A stretch of 64,000 nucleotides of DNA from Costus lasius (GCA_027563935.2 CM050450.1:32351439-32415438); one strand, 5' to 3'. Positions 1 through 13,051 are shown, numbered from the stretch's first letter. Numbers and translations are program-made. Notes: generated by a model not told the origin, from the sequence alone.

Positions 1-1796
1 TGAAATTCTTATAGAAACCCCTCTATTTGAGTTATATGTTGCAGTTATTAATGGTTGTATGCTTGCGTACAGAAGAATCTCTAGCATTCAGATTTTAGAT
101 GAGCGTAATGCTTGAATTTCCAATATATAGGAATGCGAAGGGCCTTGTTGGAAACCAAATCGCAATTAGGTTTAGAAGTAACAAAGCTCCAAGTATTTTT
201 GTCCATTCAAAAATAGTTATTGATGTTTTAAATATATTTCAAAATGTCAACATCATCTAACTATCAAAATCTTAAGTTGATGTATAGTGTGGTAGGTGTT
301 TGCGTAATTGGTGCATGTTTGTGCATGTAACTACACTACTTGATGATTTGTCCATGGTAATATGGTAGTTCTGAGTGTCACTTGTGAACATTGAACATGT
401 TGGAGCATAGAAAGTACATGAATTGATAATTATCATGGGCAACTAATAACATGAGGCTTGTTATGCTGCAAATGTTCTTATCTCATTTCTTTGAATGATG
501 ATGATGCAAAATGAATTTTTTATCGGAGAAATAGGAGCTAACACTTCTAATGCTGAATATGAATTAATGTTTGGTGAGTTTTTGCCCAACAAAACATACT
601 ACTTTTTCTGCTTAGTAACAAGTCAGGTCAATCGCCTTTTGCTCTTGCTATATCATTAAGGCTTCCTCTCTTGCTTGTCAATTCACTTGAGGACAAAGGT
701 TCTAAAAGATCACAAAATTGCTCCTTCTCTATTTCCTCTCTTTCTTACATTATCAACTGCCCACACATTTTTATAACATATTTATATGTAATATGTCATA
801 AATGTATAATTATTTTATATGTAACATAGCATTTATATGATTTTACATTTATATTGTATTTTGTAAAGATATATTATGGTCCCGTTTGACCTAGCTTTTA
901 AGCCTGAAATCAAGAAGTTGAGGCGTTTGACCCTTCAGCTTCTCTGTCCAACCCACAAATTAGCTGCTTCTCTAGCCCCTACTTGCTTATGCTCAATAAC
1001 CTTTAAATGTAATAATAATTTTTTAATAGTATAACTCATAATATTTTTAATAAATATTTTAATTATAGTTAATTACAAATTTAATCATATAATTTTTATC
1101 TTAGTAATTTTTTTAATAAAAAATTATTTATTATAAAAAAAATAACCTAACCATAAGCTGAGTATCCAAACACCCTCAAACTTCTTCGGCCAGCATTTTT
1201 CAACTAGCAAAAGTTAGAAACAGAAGCTGGGCCAAACGGGGCCTATATCTTGTTGTTGTAATATATTGTGTTTATTTTAAATGTAATGATTTTTTATGAA
1301 TATTAATATATTTGTTGTATTCATTATTGTATTATCTAAATATATAGTTTTAATTTTTAAATTATTTTATTAAATATATTACATTTATATATTTAAAAAT
1401 TATGTTATGTAGGGACTAAAGGTAAGGAGAAAGAAAATAGGAAGAAAAGAGAAAGAAAGAAATGAGTGTTATTTCTTACTCACAAAATACACATCTAACC
1501 CAGGTGGTTGCATGGATTGCAAACTTCTGGAAGTTTGTATTCCAATTGTATGTTTACGAGGAATCCTGATATATTTAGTTCGTATCAATCACCCCTAAAA
1601 TGATTCTTTGAATATTTCCAAAAAATTGATCAAATATTTCTTATTGTGAACTTTTAGACCATTCAATAATAGCCATGATAATCATCCTGTCCATATCTGT
1701 ATTAACTTAATTTTGGTTCCAAAATTTAGGTGAATTTTGCTCTCATATTCTAGGTTCTATTTATACTTACCGTGTGTATTATGGCATCTGGCACAG
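1..1796. other. Non-coding DNA, probably intron of the RLT3-like gene
   Basis: I see no open reading frame with recognisable homology. The first identifiable exon begins at 1797 in phase 0 and starts inside the DDT domain, so earlier exons (homeodomain and linker) must lie further left. This stretch is therefore most simply intron. It is AT-rich and carries a hAT-like MITE at 878-1243. A short upstream exon could have been missed. Confidence 0.5.
878..1243. mobile_element. hAT-like MITE
   Basis: A 366-bp non-coding element has imperfect terminal inverted repeats. The left end reads GGTCCCGTTTGACC and the right end, reverse-complemented, GGCCCCGTTTGGCC; similarity continues inward through a CAGCTT/TAGCTT block. 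The flanking 8-mers tatattat (870-877) and tatatctt (1244-1251) match at 6 of 8 positions, as expected for a decayed hAT target duplication. The centre is very AT-rich and encodes nothing. GGCC-CGTTTGG ends are common in plant hAT MITEs. It probably lies in an intron of the RLT3-like gene. Confidence 0.7.
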
Positions 1797-4700
1797 GTTT
1801 TGCAGTTTATATACAGCCATTCAACAGTTATGGAAGTTTGCCCCTTCACAGTTGATGAGTTTGCACAGGCATTTCATGGCAAGGTGACTTTTCTCTATTG
1901 ATGCTTCTTGTGTGTCTACAAAACCTAGCTAACTCTCTTTTTTACTATTTGTAAATTTTGTTGTCTAAAGTGCATCATTTGACTTGTGTTCCAGGATTCT
2001 TTGTTGTTGGGAAAAGTTCACATGGCGCTTCTCCAATTCCTTATAAGTTGCGTTCAAAAAGATATAACATCTCGATCTGCCCTTAGAACATCAAAATTTT
2101 GCAGATTTTTGGTGTTTTTGAACTTTGTAAGTTGATCAACTGAAGATAATATCCCTAAATTTTTTATATATGTCACAATTTGTTCTCTTACCACAGATCA
2201 CAAAATAGTAATACTTTTTATACAACTGATACTTTTTGTTTATTTGTTGTAGTTTTAAAGTATTTGTTGCTCCTTTTTGTTACATTGGTATGGATAATAA
2301 ATATCTCTTTTCAAGTTCTTTTTAAACGACACAGCTTTTGTGACAGTTTTGGACCACATTGCTTTTATTGCAGTATAACTTACATAATGCTTTGTTTTTT
2401 AATATCAGGTGAGAGAACAAGGTATTAATATAACTTTCTGGAGTCAATCTCTCAACTCTCTTACATGGGCTGAAATACTGCGGCAAGTTTTAATTGCTGC
2501 AGGATTTGGAGCAAAACAAATTATTGCACGAAGAGGAAATTGCAAGGTATCATTTTTGACATGAGATCCTGCTGGTCTTTTGTGGAATCTTAATTTTAAA
2601 AAGCAGGCATGAGCAAATCTAGGCTTAAATATTACCTTCACTTGACCGACAATTATTTCTTTATCCATTGGTCATTATTTTTATCATGGTTATATATGCT
2701 TATTTTAAAAATATATTGACCACATTCTTCTTTATATTGTTTGGATCTGCATTGCAAACTATCATTCTGAAGTATAATAGGGCATATATTCTGATTATGT
2801 ATTAGCTTCATATGGACATTTTGTTTTTCTTATTCTTAGGAAAGGAATCAAATGGAAAAATATGGTCTTCGTCAACGAACACTGAAAGGTGAATTGTTTA
2901 GTTTGTTATCCAAGCAAGGAAGTGGTGGGCTAAAAATTGCTGAGCTAGCAAGAGCATGTCAGGTGCAATTTCCCGGAATGCCTATGTGTCTTAGCATTCT
3001 TGTATCCAAGGTGTTGAACAAGTTTTTATTTATTTATCAATGACAAACTATTGTATTTTTAGATTGTTGAACTTGACCTCCCTAGCACCACTGAAGAATT
3101 GGAGACACTAATCTACTCAACGCTTTCAAGTGACATTACATTGTTTGAGAAGATAGCACCATTTGCATATCGGCTTCGAGTTGATCCTCAGATAAAAGGA
3201 AAATGTGATTCTCAATCAGACACTGAGGATTCAGGAAGTGTTGATGATGATTCCTGTGATGCTAGTGCAAGTTGTAGTAGTGATGATTCTGAGGTAGATT
3301 CAACAAACCAGGATAATCGGATTGTTAAGTACAATGCCCGGCATAAGAAAACAAGCAAGAAATTAACTGAATACACTGAAATTGATGAAAGCTATACCGG
3401 GGAAGCCTGGGTGCAAGGGCTTATGGAAGGCGAATATTCCAACTTAAGCATTGAAGAGAAATTGGATGCTTTAGGTGCTCTCATTGATCTTGTTGGCGCT
3501 TGTTCCAGTTTGACTATGAAGGTATTGTATGAATACTGATCAATTGTTCACATTACTATTCACCAAGAGCTTTAACCCTGCGTGCAATTATGTTGTTAAG
3601 TTCAATTTTTTCTCTGAATTCTCAGCTTTCTCATGAGGTAGACAGCATATTTGTTTACTTGCTTTTGCTTGTTTTTATTACTAAATGTTAATACATTTCA
3701 TTGTGTTTTCTGAAATGTAATATTATTTTTGGGTTCATGGTTGATATTAATCCAGTACACGGTATAGTGTTAGTATCAATTCCGTGCATACATGTGTATA
3801 TAATTATATATGTATATAATATAAGTTGTGTGGTACTTCTCATATTGTGTGTTGGTACATATTGGTCTGATATTGAATTGGTACATGGACTGAAATTAAA
3901 TACCTTAGTTCAAAGTTCGTACAAGGGTTTAATGTAGCATTCTATGTCAAGCAGCACATCTACTACATATTGGTCCAACTTAGTGATACATGGTTCACCC
4001 TTAATCTGTATTCTCAATATACCGATCTGGGAGAACACTCGAATGAGTTTTGGTCCTGAGATTTAAAACTTAGTTTTGACAAATATTGGAAGGTTTGATG
4101 TTTGTGACCCTTATCATGTTATGTTCAAGAAAAAATTTATGGAGTACGTGAGGCAGAGTATGTCATCTCCCATCTCTGTTTATTTATTTATTTTTTTTCA
4201 CTTTCTTTGAGGCCTACCTCCCCAATTGGTTTTTTGTATTTTTTCAATTTGTTCCAGACTTCGGTTGTTTTGCTATATTGCTACGTTTTTTATGAGAAAT
4301 GCACCATTTTGGATTTTGTGAAAAGCACTAATTTAGCTGCGTAACCAATTGATGTTTTATGTATATCTTTGTGGTTCTATTCCTTGAAGTTTCTTACTTT
4401 ACTTAACTATTTTAGGAACCTTCAAGAGCCATTTCTTTCGTCCCAAATTTCCAGTATCGTGGTTCAGGTACAAAAATAAAAAGAAAATTGACAAACTCAC
4501 AAATGCTAACAATGCCATTGTTGGAGGTATATAGACCTCGAATTGAGGCCATATGTTCTTCACCAAATACTTCTCTGACTGATCCTTCAGCCCATCCTTC
4601 TATATCATGCACAATGACTGCCGATCTTCCGACTACTAGCAAGAGAAGAGCATACCAGTCAAGTTCTTCAGGGACTAGTAACATCGAAGCAAAAGAAGCT

Positions 4701-7228
4701 TGTATAGATGCACATCCATTGCAATGCATACATTTAGGATCTGACAGGAGGTACAATAACTATTGGCTTTTTCTTGGCCCATGTACTGCTCATGATCCTG
4801 GCCATCGGAGGGTGTATTTTGAATCTTCGGAGGATGGCCATTGGGAGGTTATAGATACAGCAGAGGTTGTTGAATTACTATCTTGTTTATTCAAATTTTC
4901 ACTTGCTTTTCTTCTCTAACAAAAATCGTCAAACTTATTTGATTCCCTTACTTACATTTTCTTATCTGGATTTCAGGCTTTGTGCGCATTGTTGTCTATC
5001 TTAGACAACAGGGGTACACGAGAAGCATGTTTAATGGCTTCATTAGAGAATAGGAAATCATTTCTCTGCCAAGCAATGGATGAGTATATGGTTTCTGCCA
5101 TTGGAAACGGACAAACAAAAAGTTTTCAACCATCTGACATTGATGCTACTAGTGGAGATGGATCGTCACCAACTTCAGATGTTGATAATGTTTTAACTCC
5201 TGCAGAGTTACATGATTTATTGGTTGGTTCAAGTGCTGTAGATCTTGAAATTGGACGGAGCACTGAAGAAAAGAAGAAAAGGTGGGAGCGTTTTCAATCT
5301 TACGATAAATGGGCTTGGAATACCTTTTACTCCAATCTAAATGCTGTGAAGTACAATAAGAGGTCATATATGGAATCATTAGCTCGCTGTGAAAATTGCC
5401 ATGATTTATTCTGGAGGGATGAAAAACATTGTAAGACTTGTCATACTACCTTTGAGATAGATTTTGATCTTGAAGAACGGTATGCAATTCATATAGCAAC
5501 ATGTCGGGAACCTGGTGTAGAGGAGGTGGGCGAGTTTCCAAAACATAAAGTTCTACCTTCGCAATTGCAAATACTGAAGGCTTCTATCCATGCAATCGAG
5601 GTGCTCTTTGATTTTCTTTTTGTTAATTGAGCTAACTTTTCACATGCATCAATATAAAGGAATTGTTGAACTGAAAATTTGTTTCACTGTTCCAATAATA
5701 TGAAGTTGATTCCATGGGTCATGGAAACATGCACGAAATACTTGCATTTATTAAGTTTTCTCCACTTTGTTCTGTAGGCGAGTATGCCAGAAGCAGCTTT
5801 GGCTGGCACATGGAATACATCAACCCACAAGCTTTGGGTGAAGCGGCTTAGACGTGCATCATCTTTACCAGAGCTTTTGCAGGTTCAATTGTGTGCATCG
5901 GAATTAATTTTTTAATCATATCGTCAACTAAATACTTTTACTCGATAGTACAATTTATTTGGTCTTGAGCTTTTTTGTCTTTTGTTTCTATGGTAGGTTC
6001 TCACTGATTTTGTTGGTGCCATAAATGAGGACTGGCTGTGTGAATGCCCCACCTCCGGTTCTGATATGGCTGCAGATGATGTCATCGTACAATTTCAAAC
6101 TATGCCTCAAACGACATCTGCAGTTGCACTTTGGATTTTTAAATTGGATACCCTAATTGCTCCTAATCTAGAAAGAATTCAGGATGTAAGAAGTACGATA
6201 CCAGTGCCCCAATTGAAAAGTATGTATGCTTATGATTTTATTTTCTTGTCTTGTGTTAACATTCTTGCTTTTCATGTGTTAAAGTTGTTTATAATCATGA
6301 CCATCAAATATATCTCTACTGAGCCTTCTCATTGAGATTTAACGTTTAGTGTCTGCTTTTTTTAGTTAACTGGAGGACTATGTATTTATGCGAGTAAATA
6401 TCTTCATCATTATTTTTTAACCAAATAGGCTCATCTTGAGTAGCCAGATCAAAATTTTATGACATTAATATAAGAGTGGGAACAAAGGTTATGTTTTCTA
6501 AAAGGGAAACATAGAAGGAATTTAAAATTATAAAATTTGTTTTTAAATTTTAGAAAATACTAATAAATAAAGCAGATGTGTTGGAGGTTTGGTAAAACAC
6601 CTTATTATCATTCTTAAATGTTCTTCTAAACAAATAGAAAATATAGTATAATTTTGTTTAAACTTCTATTCTCTTTTCTTCTTCCTGTTATCCTTGTAAG
6701 TAAACATCGCCCAAGTATTATCACATTTGGTGAAGAGAGTCACGTCTCTCATGCTGTAGAGTCCGAGTGACATTGAAATTATGGGAGTGAGGTAAATTTT
6801 CTTATTCATTTCGAATCCTGATAAATTATCATGGTAAAAAAAGCTATCTTCAGGTGCGGTTGTCCGTCAAGACATTTGTTGTTCATGATTTTTCCTGCTA
6901 CATCTTGAGCTTTGAAGGTCTAGTGAATGGTTCTTTTGTAGCAAGTAATCCTGAGATGCAGTAAATAGTTTGATACTGATTGATTTATGCTCTGAATGTG
7001 GTTTTTTGTTGGAGCGGGAGATATTATAGTAGATCAAAAACCATTATGGGTATGTTTTATTGTGTTACCAATTTTAGTACTATGTATCACCTTTTTTATG
7101 GATACGTTGACTAGTGAGGTAGGTTATTTGCTGCTGTTGTGTTTCCTCGTGGCATTGATCTAACCCTGGTTTTATTAACTTCATTTTCATTTTGACGTTG
7201 ACTTGTTTCAGGAAGACGAACCTCTTAA
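1797..7228 (+). CDS. RLT3: Homeobox-DDT domain protein, RLT3-like, 3' part
   Basis: Nine exons join in frame: 1797-1883, 1995-2126, 2409-2546, 2840-2962, 3063-3521, 4416-4865, 4977-5600, 5778-5882 and 5997-6219, ending with 7212-7228 (TAA). All introns are GT-AG; all are phase 0 except the last (phase 1). The 785 residues show, in order: DDT core with CPFTVDEFAQAFH (~1-75); a W-rich segment (~85-110); HARE-HTH winged helix with TLKGELFSLLSKQG (~130-200); an acidic Ser/Asp stretch; WHIM motifs including SIEEKLDALGALIDL and YFESSEDGHWEVID; a CxxC...CxxC zinc-binding unit with CENCHDLFWRDEKHCKTC (~602-640). It ends in basic KRRRTS. RLT proteins are nuclear and known relatives act with ISWI remodellers (CHR11/CHR17). 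The homeodomain is outside the window. RLT3 rather than RLT1/2 is inferred from remembered family pattern. Confidence 0.88.
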
Positions 7229-8100
7229 TAGCTGACATTGGTCATTTTTTGCAACATGCATACTTCATGCAAAGATAAGGACGTAGCTCAGCTCCTGGTA
7301 TGGCTTTGAAGGTGGCCCTATCTGTCATCTGCCTCGGAGCCAAGTTGTCCACGGTGCTGCACGTCTGCATGTCTAGGAGGCATAACCTTGGGCTGATCAA
7401 CTGGCCAAATTATCATGGAAATCCAATAAAGTTATATCAAGTGCCTCTTAGGAAACAAGGAAATATTGGTGTATCTGTATCCATTGCTTAAGTCATGTTG
7501 ACGTCTTACAGTTCTCTCTTTTTTTGGGGAGAATTAAGTGTAAGTCGGCAGCTTCATGTATTTTAAAGAATCTTTTGGTTGGCTTCCAATTGAATTAATA
7601 AATGGCTCTCCTGCTGCCTTCTTGAGATGCTTTGTATGAAATCACTCACAAGGATTTCTGTGAAGAAAATTAAGTTACTTTCACTTCTGTCATCCTTGAG
7701 ATTGAATGCAACGAAATGCTTGCTACATTTATATTCCCTGTTTCTTCCGAGTTTTTGGTATCTGGCAATGTTTGCCTCGACATTTAATCGTGAATAATAG
7801 CTGTAAGGTGGCATTCGAGTCTGCTTTTGGCATTACTGCATTACCCTGACTAGCTGTCACGTGTTGCTTTATTTCAGCATGACATGCGTGCCAATTGTAT
7901 GTGAGACTGGAAAAAGATTTCCTCCTGTGGTATGAAAAGAATGTCGCTTATTCTATTCTTGTCAGTGGTATGAAAAGATTAAGCCCGCTAATTCTTGTGT
8001 TTGTTCTTGTGGGGTCTTAATGAATTAAGCTTGGGAATAAATTTGATACTCGGTCTCAAAAACTCAATAAAGCGAATTAAAATTTTAAATGAAGTTCTAA
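7229..8100 (+). other. Probable 3' UTR and downstream flank of the RLT3-like gene
   Basis: No coding signal is seen. Poly(A)-signal-like AATAAA occurs at 7425-7430 and 7597-7602, so the transcript may end near 7.5-7.65 kb. The true end cannot be fixed from sequence alone. Confidence 0.4.
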
Positions 8101-8410
8101 GCTTGATTAGATAGACGTAAGTTTGATCAAAGTGACTCAGTTCAAAGTAAGCAGCTACCGGTGGGAGTGATTCTTCCTTGAATCTTTACGTTTTTGTCGG
8201 ATTTCACCTCATGCCGAGCAATTGGCGGATTTGTTTGACTCCGAAATCGAGAATAGCCTGATGGCTTTCATCTACTGTTCGTCAGTGGGTTTCTGACGCA
8301 TTTTCAGAAATTATTCAAAAGAATTATCTTCAGTTTTATACTTATATTTGATTTTCCATCTCGAGCAGGTGGTGTCAGGGGTTCCATATACAATCGGTTT
8401 TGAGTTCATT

Positions 8411-8441
<31 letters not shown>

Positions 8442-9882
8442 GCGATGAGAATTAAAGAAGGATCGAGAATGAGTTTGGGTTCTCAAGTACACTCTGTATA
8501 CTGGTCAGTAATTGCACGCGTTGATCTTCGAATTAACTTTACCAACGTCAGCATTAAGGGAACTGGACTGGACTTGATCCAGTGCTGATCGGAGTGATCA
8601 AGTAGCCGGCCACCACTAATTCAGGCATGATCTACATAGATCCGGTTCAGATTTGTGAAAACAGATTAGGATCTCAGAAGGATATTTTTAAATTGAACCG
8701 AAAATATCAGAGTTTTAAGCTTTGAAGTGAATTGGTTCACTATGCTAGATCTTTTCATAACATTGTTAAATTGATAATCAAAGATTAAAATTTATCATAT
8801 CATACAATTCTCATATGGATGATGTTCTTGATTCAATTGACTTAGTTAATTGATCATTGCAATTATATAGATGTTTTATAATTGGGCTTAAAGAAGGATT
8901 CATTTTTTCCCATGATACATTTATATAATCTTTTGGGAATTAAATTTTTTCTACATTTATAAATAGATTTAAAGATTCGGCTAGACATAGACAAGTTGTT
9001 CCTTACAAATAAAGGCTTGATCATACTCTACAGCATCCATTCTATGAGTAATTTGTTTGCATTCTATAGTAGAGTGTCATGTGTGACATTACATTCATTA
9101 AATTAGTAGTTTAGCATGAATGAATTTGGACTTGTAAACTCAAAAAGGATGCTTTACATCATAATTATAGATGGTGTGTGTATTTCCTATCAACATCAAT
9201 TTAGTATTAATGCACTTACCACATAGCATGTGAAAAAAATTGTGAATTGTTTGTGGACTATAATTTTGAATTCTGATATTCTTATCCCATAGCAAATAAG
9301 TATATCTACTTAGAGTTGTACCAGTATTTAAGCATACATAGTTACTCATAAATAAGTATAAATTTAATAATTATTGTTGATATAGTTTGATCGTAGGATA
9401 TTAGCTCAACAAACATTTCATAAACAAACTTACACACATTTTGTGCTCAATTGAGCTTGATAAGGGAATTTGTTTGTGTTGTTTTAATAGTAATTGTTAT
9501 AATTAGATAGATTAACCCCCTACCACCCTAGTTTACCTTCAGTCCTAAAATCTTGCCACCATTTCATCCCCTCTTCCTAACCCTGCCTAAGAATCCCACG
9601 CAACCCTCGCCATAGTGCAAAAAATAAAAAATAAAAAATGACTCTTAGCTCAATGAAACCTTCTCATTCCTACCAAAGCTCCATCAAGAACGCATTCGGC
9701 TCCAGTTGACCTTCTCCTCTCACAATGCTTGAAACCTTGTTCTTGAGTCATCCTCAGCTCTGCAAGTAACAAACATTCATCTTTTATTAGCTTTCTTTAT
9801 TTTCCTGAGTTTTTAAACTATTTTTCCTTAAATTTAAGCATGAAAGCCTAAATGGTTATGACTCTTCATCGAGCTCTCGCGT
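8101..9882. other. Intergenic DNA, nothing recognised
   Basis: AT-rich sequence contains only short chance open frames. I see no protein similarity, tRNA or clear transposon end. The one obvious feature is a run of 28 T at 8414-8441. Confidence 0.5.
8414..8441. repeat. Poly(T) tract, 28 bp
   Basis: An uninterrupted T run could be the poly(A) tail of a minus-strand retroposed sequence or simple slippage. I could not identify a retroposon body beside it. Confidence 0.9.
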
Positions 9883-10700
9883 AGATGATAATGAAGAGGA
9901 AGAAGAATATATCTTCGCATGGTCGAATACCATTATCAATAAATGCTAAACAAGCATACCCATTTGAGAAGATTATTTGGTAAAAAATTTCTCATGGTCG
10001 AATACATTTATCAATGAATGCTAGACAAGCATACACATTTAAGAAGATTATTTGGCTGCATAGTGATTAAAAAGAAGAAGAAGAAGAAGACGACGACATA
10101 AAAGAAACAAAATCATGTTTCGATGGTTGGATACCATCATCAATGAATGCTAGATAAGCACATACATTTGAAAAGATTATTTGGTCAGACAGTGATAATG
10201 ATGAAGAATAAAAAGACAAAAGAAATGAAATCATATTCTCATAGTTGAAAACCATCATCAATGAATGCTAGACAAGCATACACATTTGACAAGATTATTT
10301 TGTCCTGATAGTGATGATGAAGAGGAAGCAGATATAAAGGAAATTAAATTATGTTCTCAAGGTTGGATACCATCATAAATGAATGCTAGACAAGCATACA
10401 TATTTGAGAAGATTATTCGGTCATACAATACTAATGAGGAGGAAGAAGAATATGTCAAAAGAAATGAAATCATGTTCTCAATACTATCATCAATGAATGC
10501 TAGACAAGCATACACATTTGACAAGATTATTTGGCATAATAGTGATGATGATGATGAAAAAGAAAAAGATGTAAAAGAAATTAAATCATGTTCTCATGGT
10601 CAGATACCATCAAATAATGCTAGGCAAGCACACACATTTGAGAATATTATTCGGCCGAAAATGCTAATGAGAGGGAAAAAGGATATGCCAAAGAAATAAA
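9883..10700. repeat. Degenerate ~118-bp tandem repeat array with coding-like units
   Basis: Seven copies carry a core around AATGCTAGACAAGCATACAC followed by TTTGAGAAGATTAT. Cores lie near 9943, 10018, 10147, 10265, 10383, 10497 and 10617, giving mostly 114-129-bp spacing with one short 75-bp unit. In the + frame at 10379-10699 three consecutive units stay open and repeat NARQAYxFxKII followed by an acidic Asp/Glu run and a basic Lys run. Earlier units are broken by stops. The array may derive from a repetitive coding exon, or be a minisatellite whose period happens to be near 3n. No gene is claimed. Confidence 0.75.
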
Positions 10701-10739
10701 ATCAGTTTCTCATGGTCTAAATTATGTTTAACTTGTTAT

Positions 10740-12570
10740 GTATTTTGGGTAGTGTAAAACTCTTATCCAAATTATGTCAAACTTATGGAGTTGTAGTGAT
10801 TTTTCTTGAATTTGAAGTTATGTTTTTTTGTTGAATTTGACCATATACATTTATCGTAGAACTAATGACTACTTTCATAGAACTTGTATGAAACCTTACC
10901 CAAATCATGTGAAACTTATGCAATTGGTGTAGGATGTCTACCTAACAAATGTTATGTTTTTTTCCTATTTTTTTTATTTTTTCCTTGAATTTGACAATGT
11001 GCATTTATTGTAGAACTTAGAGTTCTTATTGTAGAACTTGAATGAAGCCTCTCCCAAATGTCAAACTAAGGCAATTGGTGTAGGATGTCCACCTAGTAAT
11101 TGTAATATATTTTCTAGACCATTTGCCTTAGTTTGATAAGATTTGGAAAACATCCTACACCATTTGCCTTACTTTAATATGATTTGGGAAACATGCTACA
11201 CCATTTGCCTTACTTTAATATGATTTGGGAGATGTTTTATACAAGTTCTACGATAAGAACCCTAAGTTCTATGATAAATGCACATGGTGAAATTCAAGAA
11301 AATTTTTTTAAAAAAAAATTAGGAAAAAACTAATACATTTGTTAGGTAGACATCCTCCACTAATTAAATAAGTTTTATATGATTTGGGAGAGGTTTCATA
11401 CTAGTTCTACAAACATATGCATAGATTCTACGATATATATAAATGGTCAAATTCAAGGGTAAAATTTTTTTAAAAAAATTCAGAAAATAATAGTGCAATT
11501 GCTAGGTAGACATCCTACACTATTTGCCTTAATTTAATATGACTTTGGAGATGTTTCATACCAACTTTATGGTAAGAATCCTAAGTTCTAGGATAAATGG
11601 ATATGGTCAAATTCATGGAAAATATATAAAAAAGGGGAAAAAATGAGTACATTTGTTATGTAGACATCCTACAACAATTGTATAAGTTTCACATAATTTG
11701 GGTAAGGTTTCATATAAGTTCTACGAAAGTAGGCCTAAGTTCTATGATAAAATTATATGGTCAAATTCAAGGGTAAAAAATTTTTAAAAAAGGAAACAAT
11801 AATACAATTGCTTGGTAGACAACCTACACCATTTTGCCTTAGTTTGACATGATATGGGAGAGGTTTCATACAAGTTCTATGACGAGACCCCTAAGTTCTA
11901 TGATAAATGCATATGGTCAAATTCAAGGAAAAAATTTAAAAAATTAGGAAAAAACCAGTACGTTTGTTAGGTAGACATCTTACACCAATTGAATAAGTTT
12001 CACATGATTTAACAAGGTTTCATACAAGTTCTATGAAAGTAGGCCTAAGTTCTATGGTAAATGTACATGGTCAAATTCAAGGGTAAAATTAATAAAAAAA
12101 ATTTGAAAATAAAAGTACAATTGTTAGGTAGACTTCCTAGATCATTTGCCTTAGTTTGATATGATTTGGGATAGGTTTCATACAGTTCTACGATAAAACC
12201 CTAAGTTGTATCTTTCAAGGAAAAAATAAAAAAAATAAGAAAAAACCAATACATTTGTTTTAGGTAGACGTCCTACATCAATTGCATAAATTTCACATGA
12301 GTTAGGTGAGGTTCATACAAGTTATACGAAAGTAGGCCAAAGTTTTACGATAAATATACATAATCAATTTTAAGAAAAATTTTTTTAAAAAATAGAAAAC
12401 ATTAGTACAATTGTTAGGTAGATATTCTACACCAATTGCCTAAGTTTGACATAGTTTGAGTGAGGTTTCACACAAGTTCTACGATAAGGACCCTATGTTC
12501 TACGATAAATGTGCATGGTCAATTTCAAAGAAATATTTAGGAAAATAGCAATGCATTTGTTAGATAGACA
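10740..12570. repeat. 150-160-bp satellite, left block, with an internal inversion
   Basis: Degenerate monomers share the order: GGTAGACATCCTACACC, AATTGCCTAAGTTTGACATG, GATTTGGG..GGTTTCATA, CAAGTTCTACGA, AAATGTACATGGTCAAATTC, then an A-rich run. Plus-orientation starts lie near 11152, 11348, 11508, 11667, 11819, 11980, 12130, 12271 and 12422. Before about 11105 the units are on the opposite strand. Two monomer types alternate (see findings). The array breaks at 12570, exactly where Copia-A begins, and continues at 53160. Confidence 0.9.
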
Positions 12571-13049
12571 TGTGGGCCCAAGGTTTTATTATCTTGTTCT
12601 TTAATCTAATACATTTGTTAGATAGGCATTTGTTAGTTAGTTTATTTTACTTCTTGCATTTAGGGTTTAGGGAAGTGGTTCTCTTGGGAGAAGGGTGATA
12701 TCACTTAGTGTAAACCTCAATTAAAGAAGAAAAAAAAAACTAGTGGTGTGTTTGAAATCCTAGGTGGGGAGCCTAGGTAGTGGAAGTAAGCATTGGGGCC
12801 GAACCACTATAAATCACTTGTTTGCATTGCTTATCTATGTTGCTTTAAATTTCATGTTTATAAATTAGTGACATTAGTTGTTAGCTAACTCTCATAAGTG
12901 TAGTTCTTCTTCATAACATAGTTTTATCTCAATTATTATAGTTATTTTCATTCTCTTTTGTCTAGATTGAAAGAAAATCATAAAGTTAAAAAAAAAATTG
13001 CTCACCACACAATTCACCCCCCCCCCTCTTGTGTATTAATTCTTTTTCA
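12571..13049 (+). repeat. Copia-A left LTR, internally deleted (479 bp)
   Basis: It starts TGTGGGCCCAAGG and ends TTTTTCA. Compared with the right LTR (50850-53159) it lacks roughly 900 bp after the first ~45 bp, and it never carried the 935-bp insertion found in the right LTR. The 3' half aligns well: GGAGAAGGGTGATA, a GGGGCCGAACCACTATAAAT block and a C-run before CTCTTGTGT. The CACTATAAAT block (around 12805) could be the LTR TATA box. Confidence 0.88.
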
Positions 13050-13051
13050 TT

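Noticed and set aside
3626..3637. A 12-nt microexon (LSHE) in the RLT3-like gene between a good acceptor and a good donor
   Set aside because: It would keep the frame, but the residues joined without it (LTMK to EPSRA) already fit the spacing I remember for RLT3-type proteins, so it is not needed.
4412..4756. A 114-residue frame antisense to an RLT3-like exon
   Set aside because: It is the reverse complement of a well-supported exon (4416-4865) and has no independent support.
10740..12570. CRISPR-like spaced repeats
   Set aside because: The regular spacing is satellite monomer structure; there are no unique spacers or short identical repeats, and the context is a plant nucleus.
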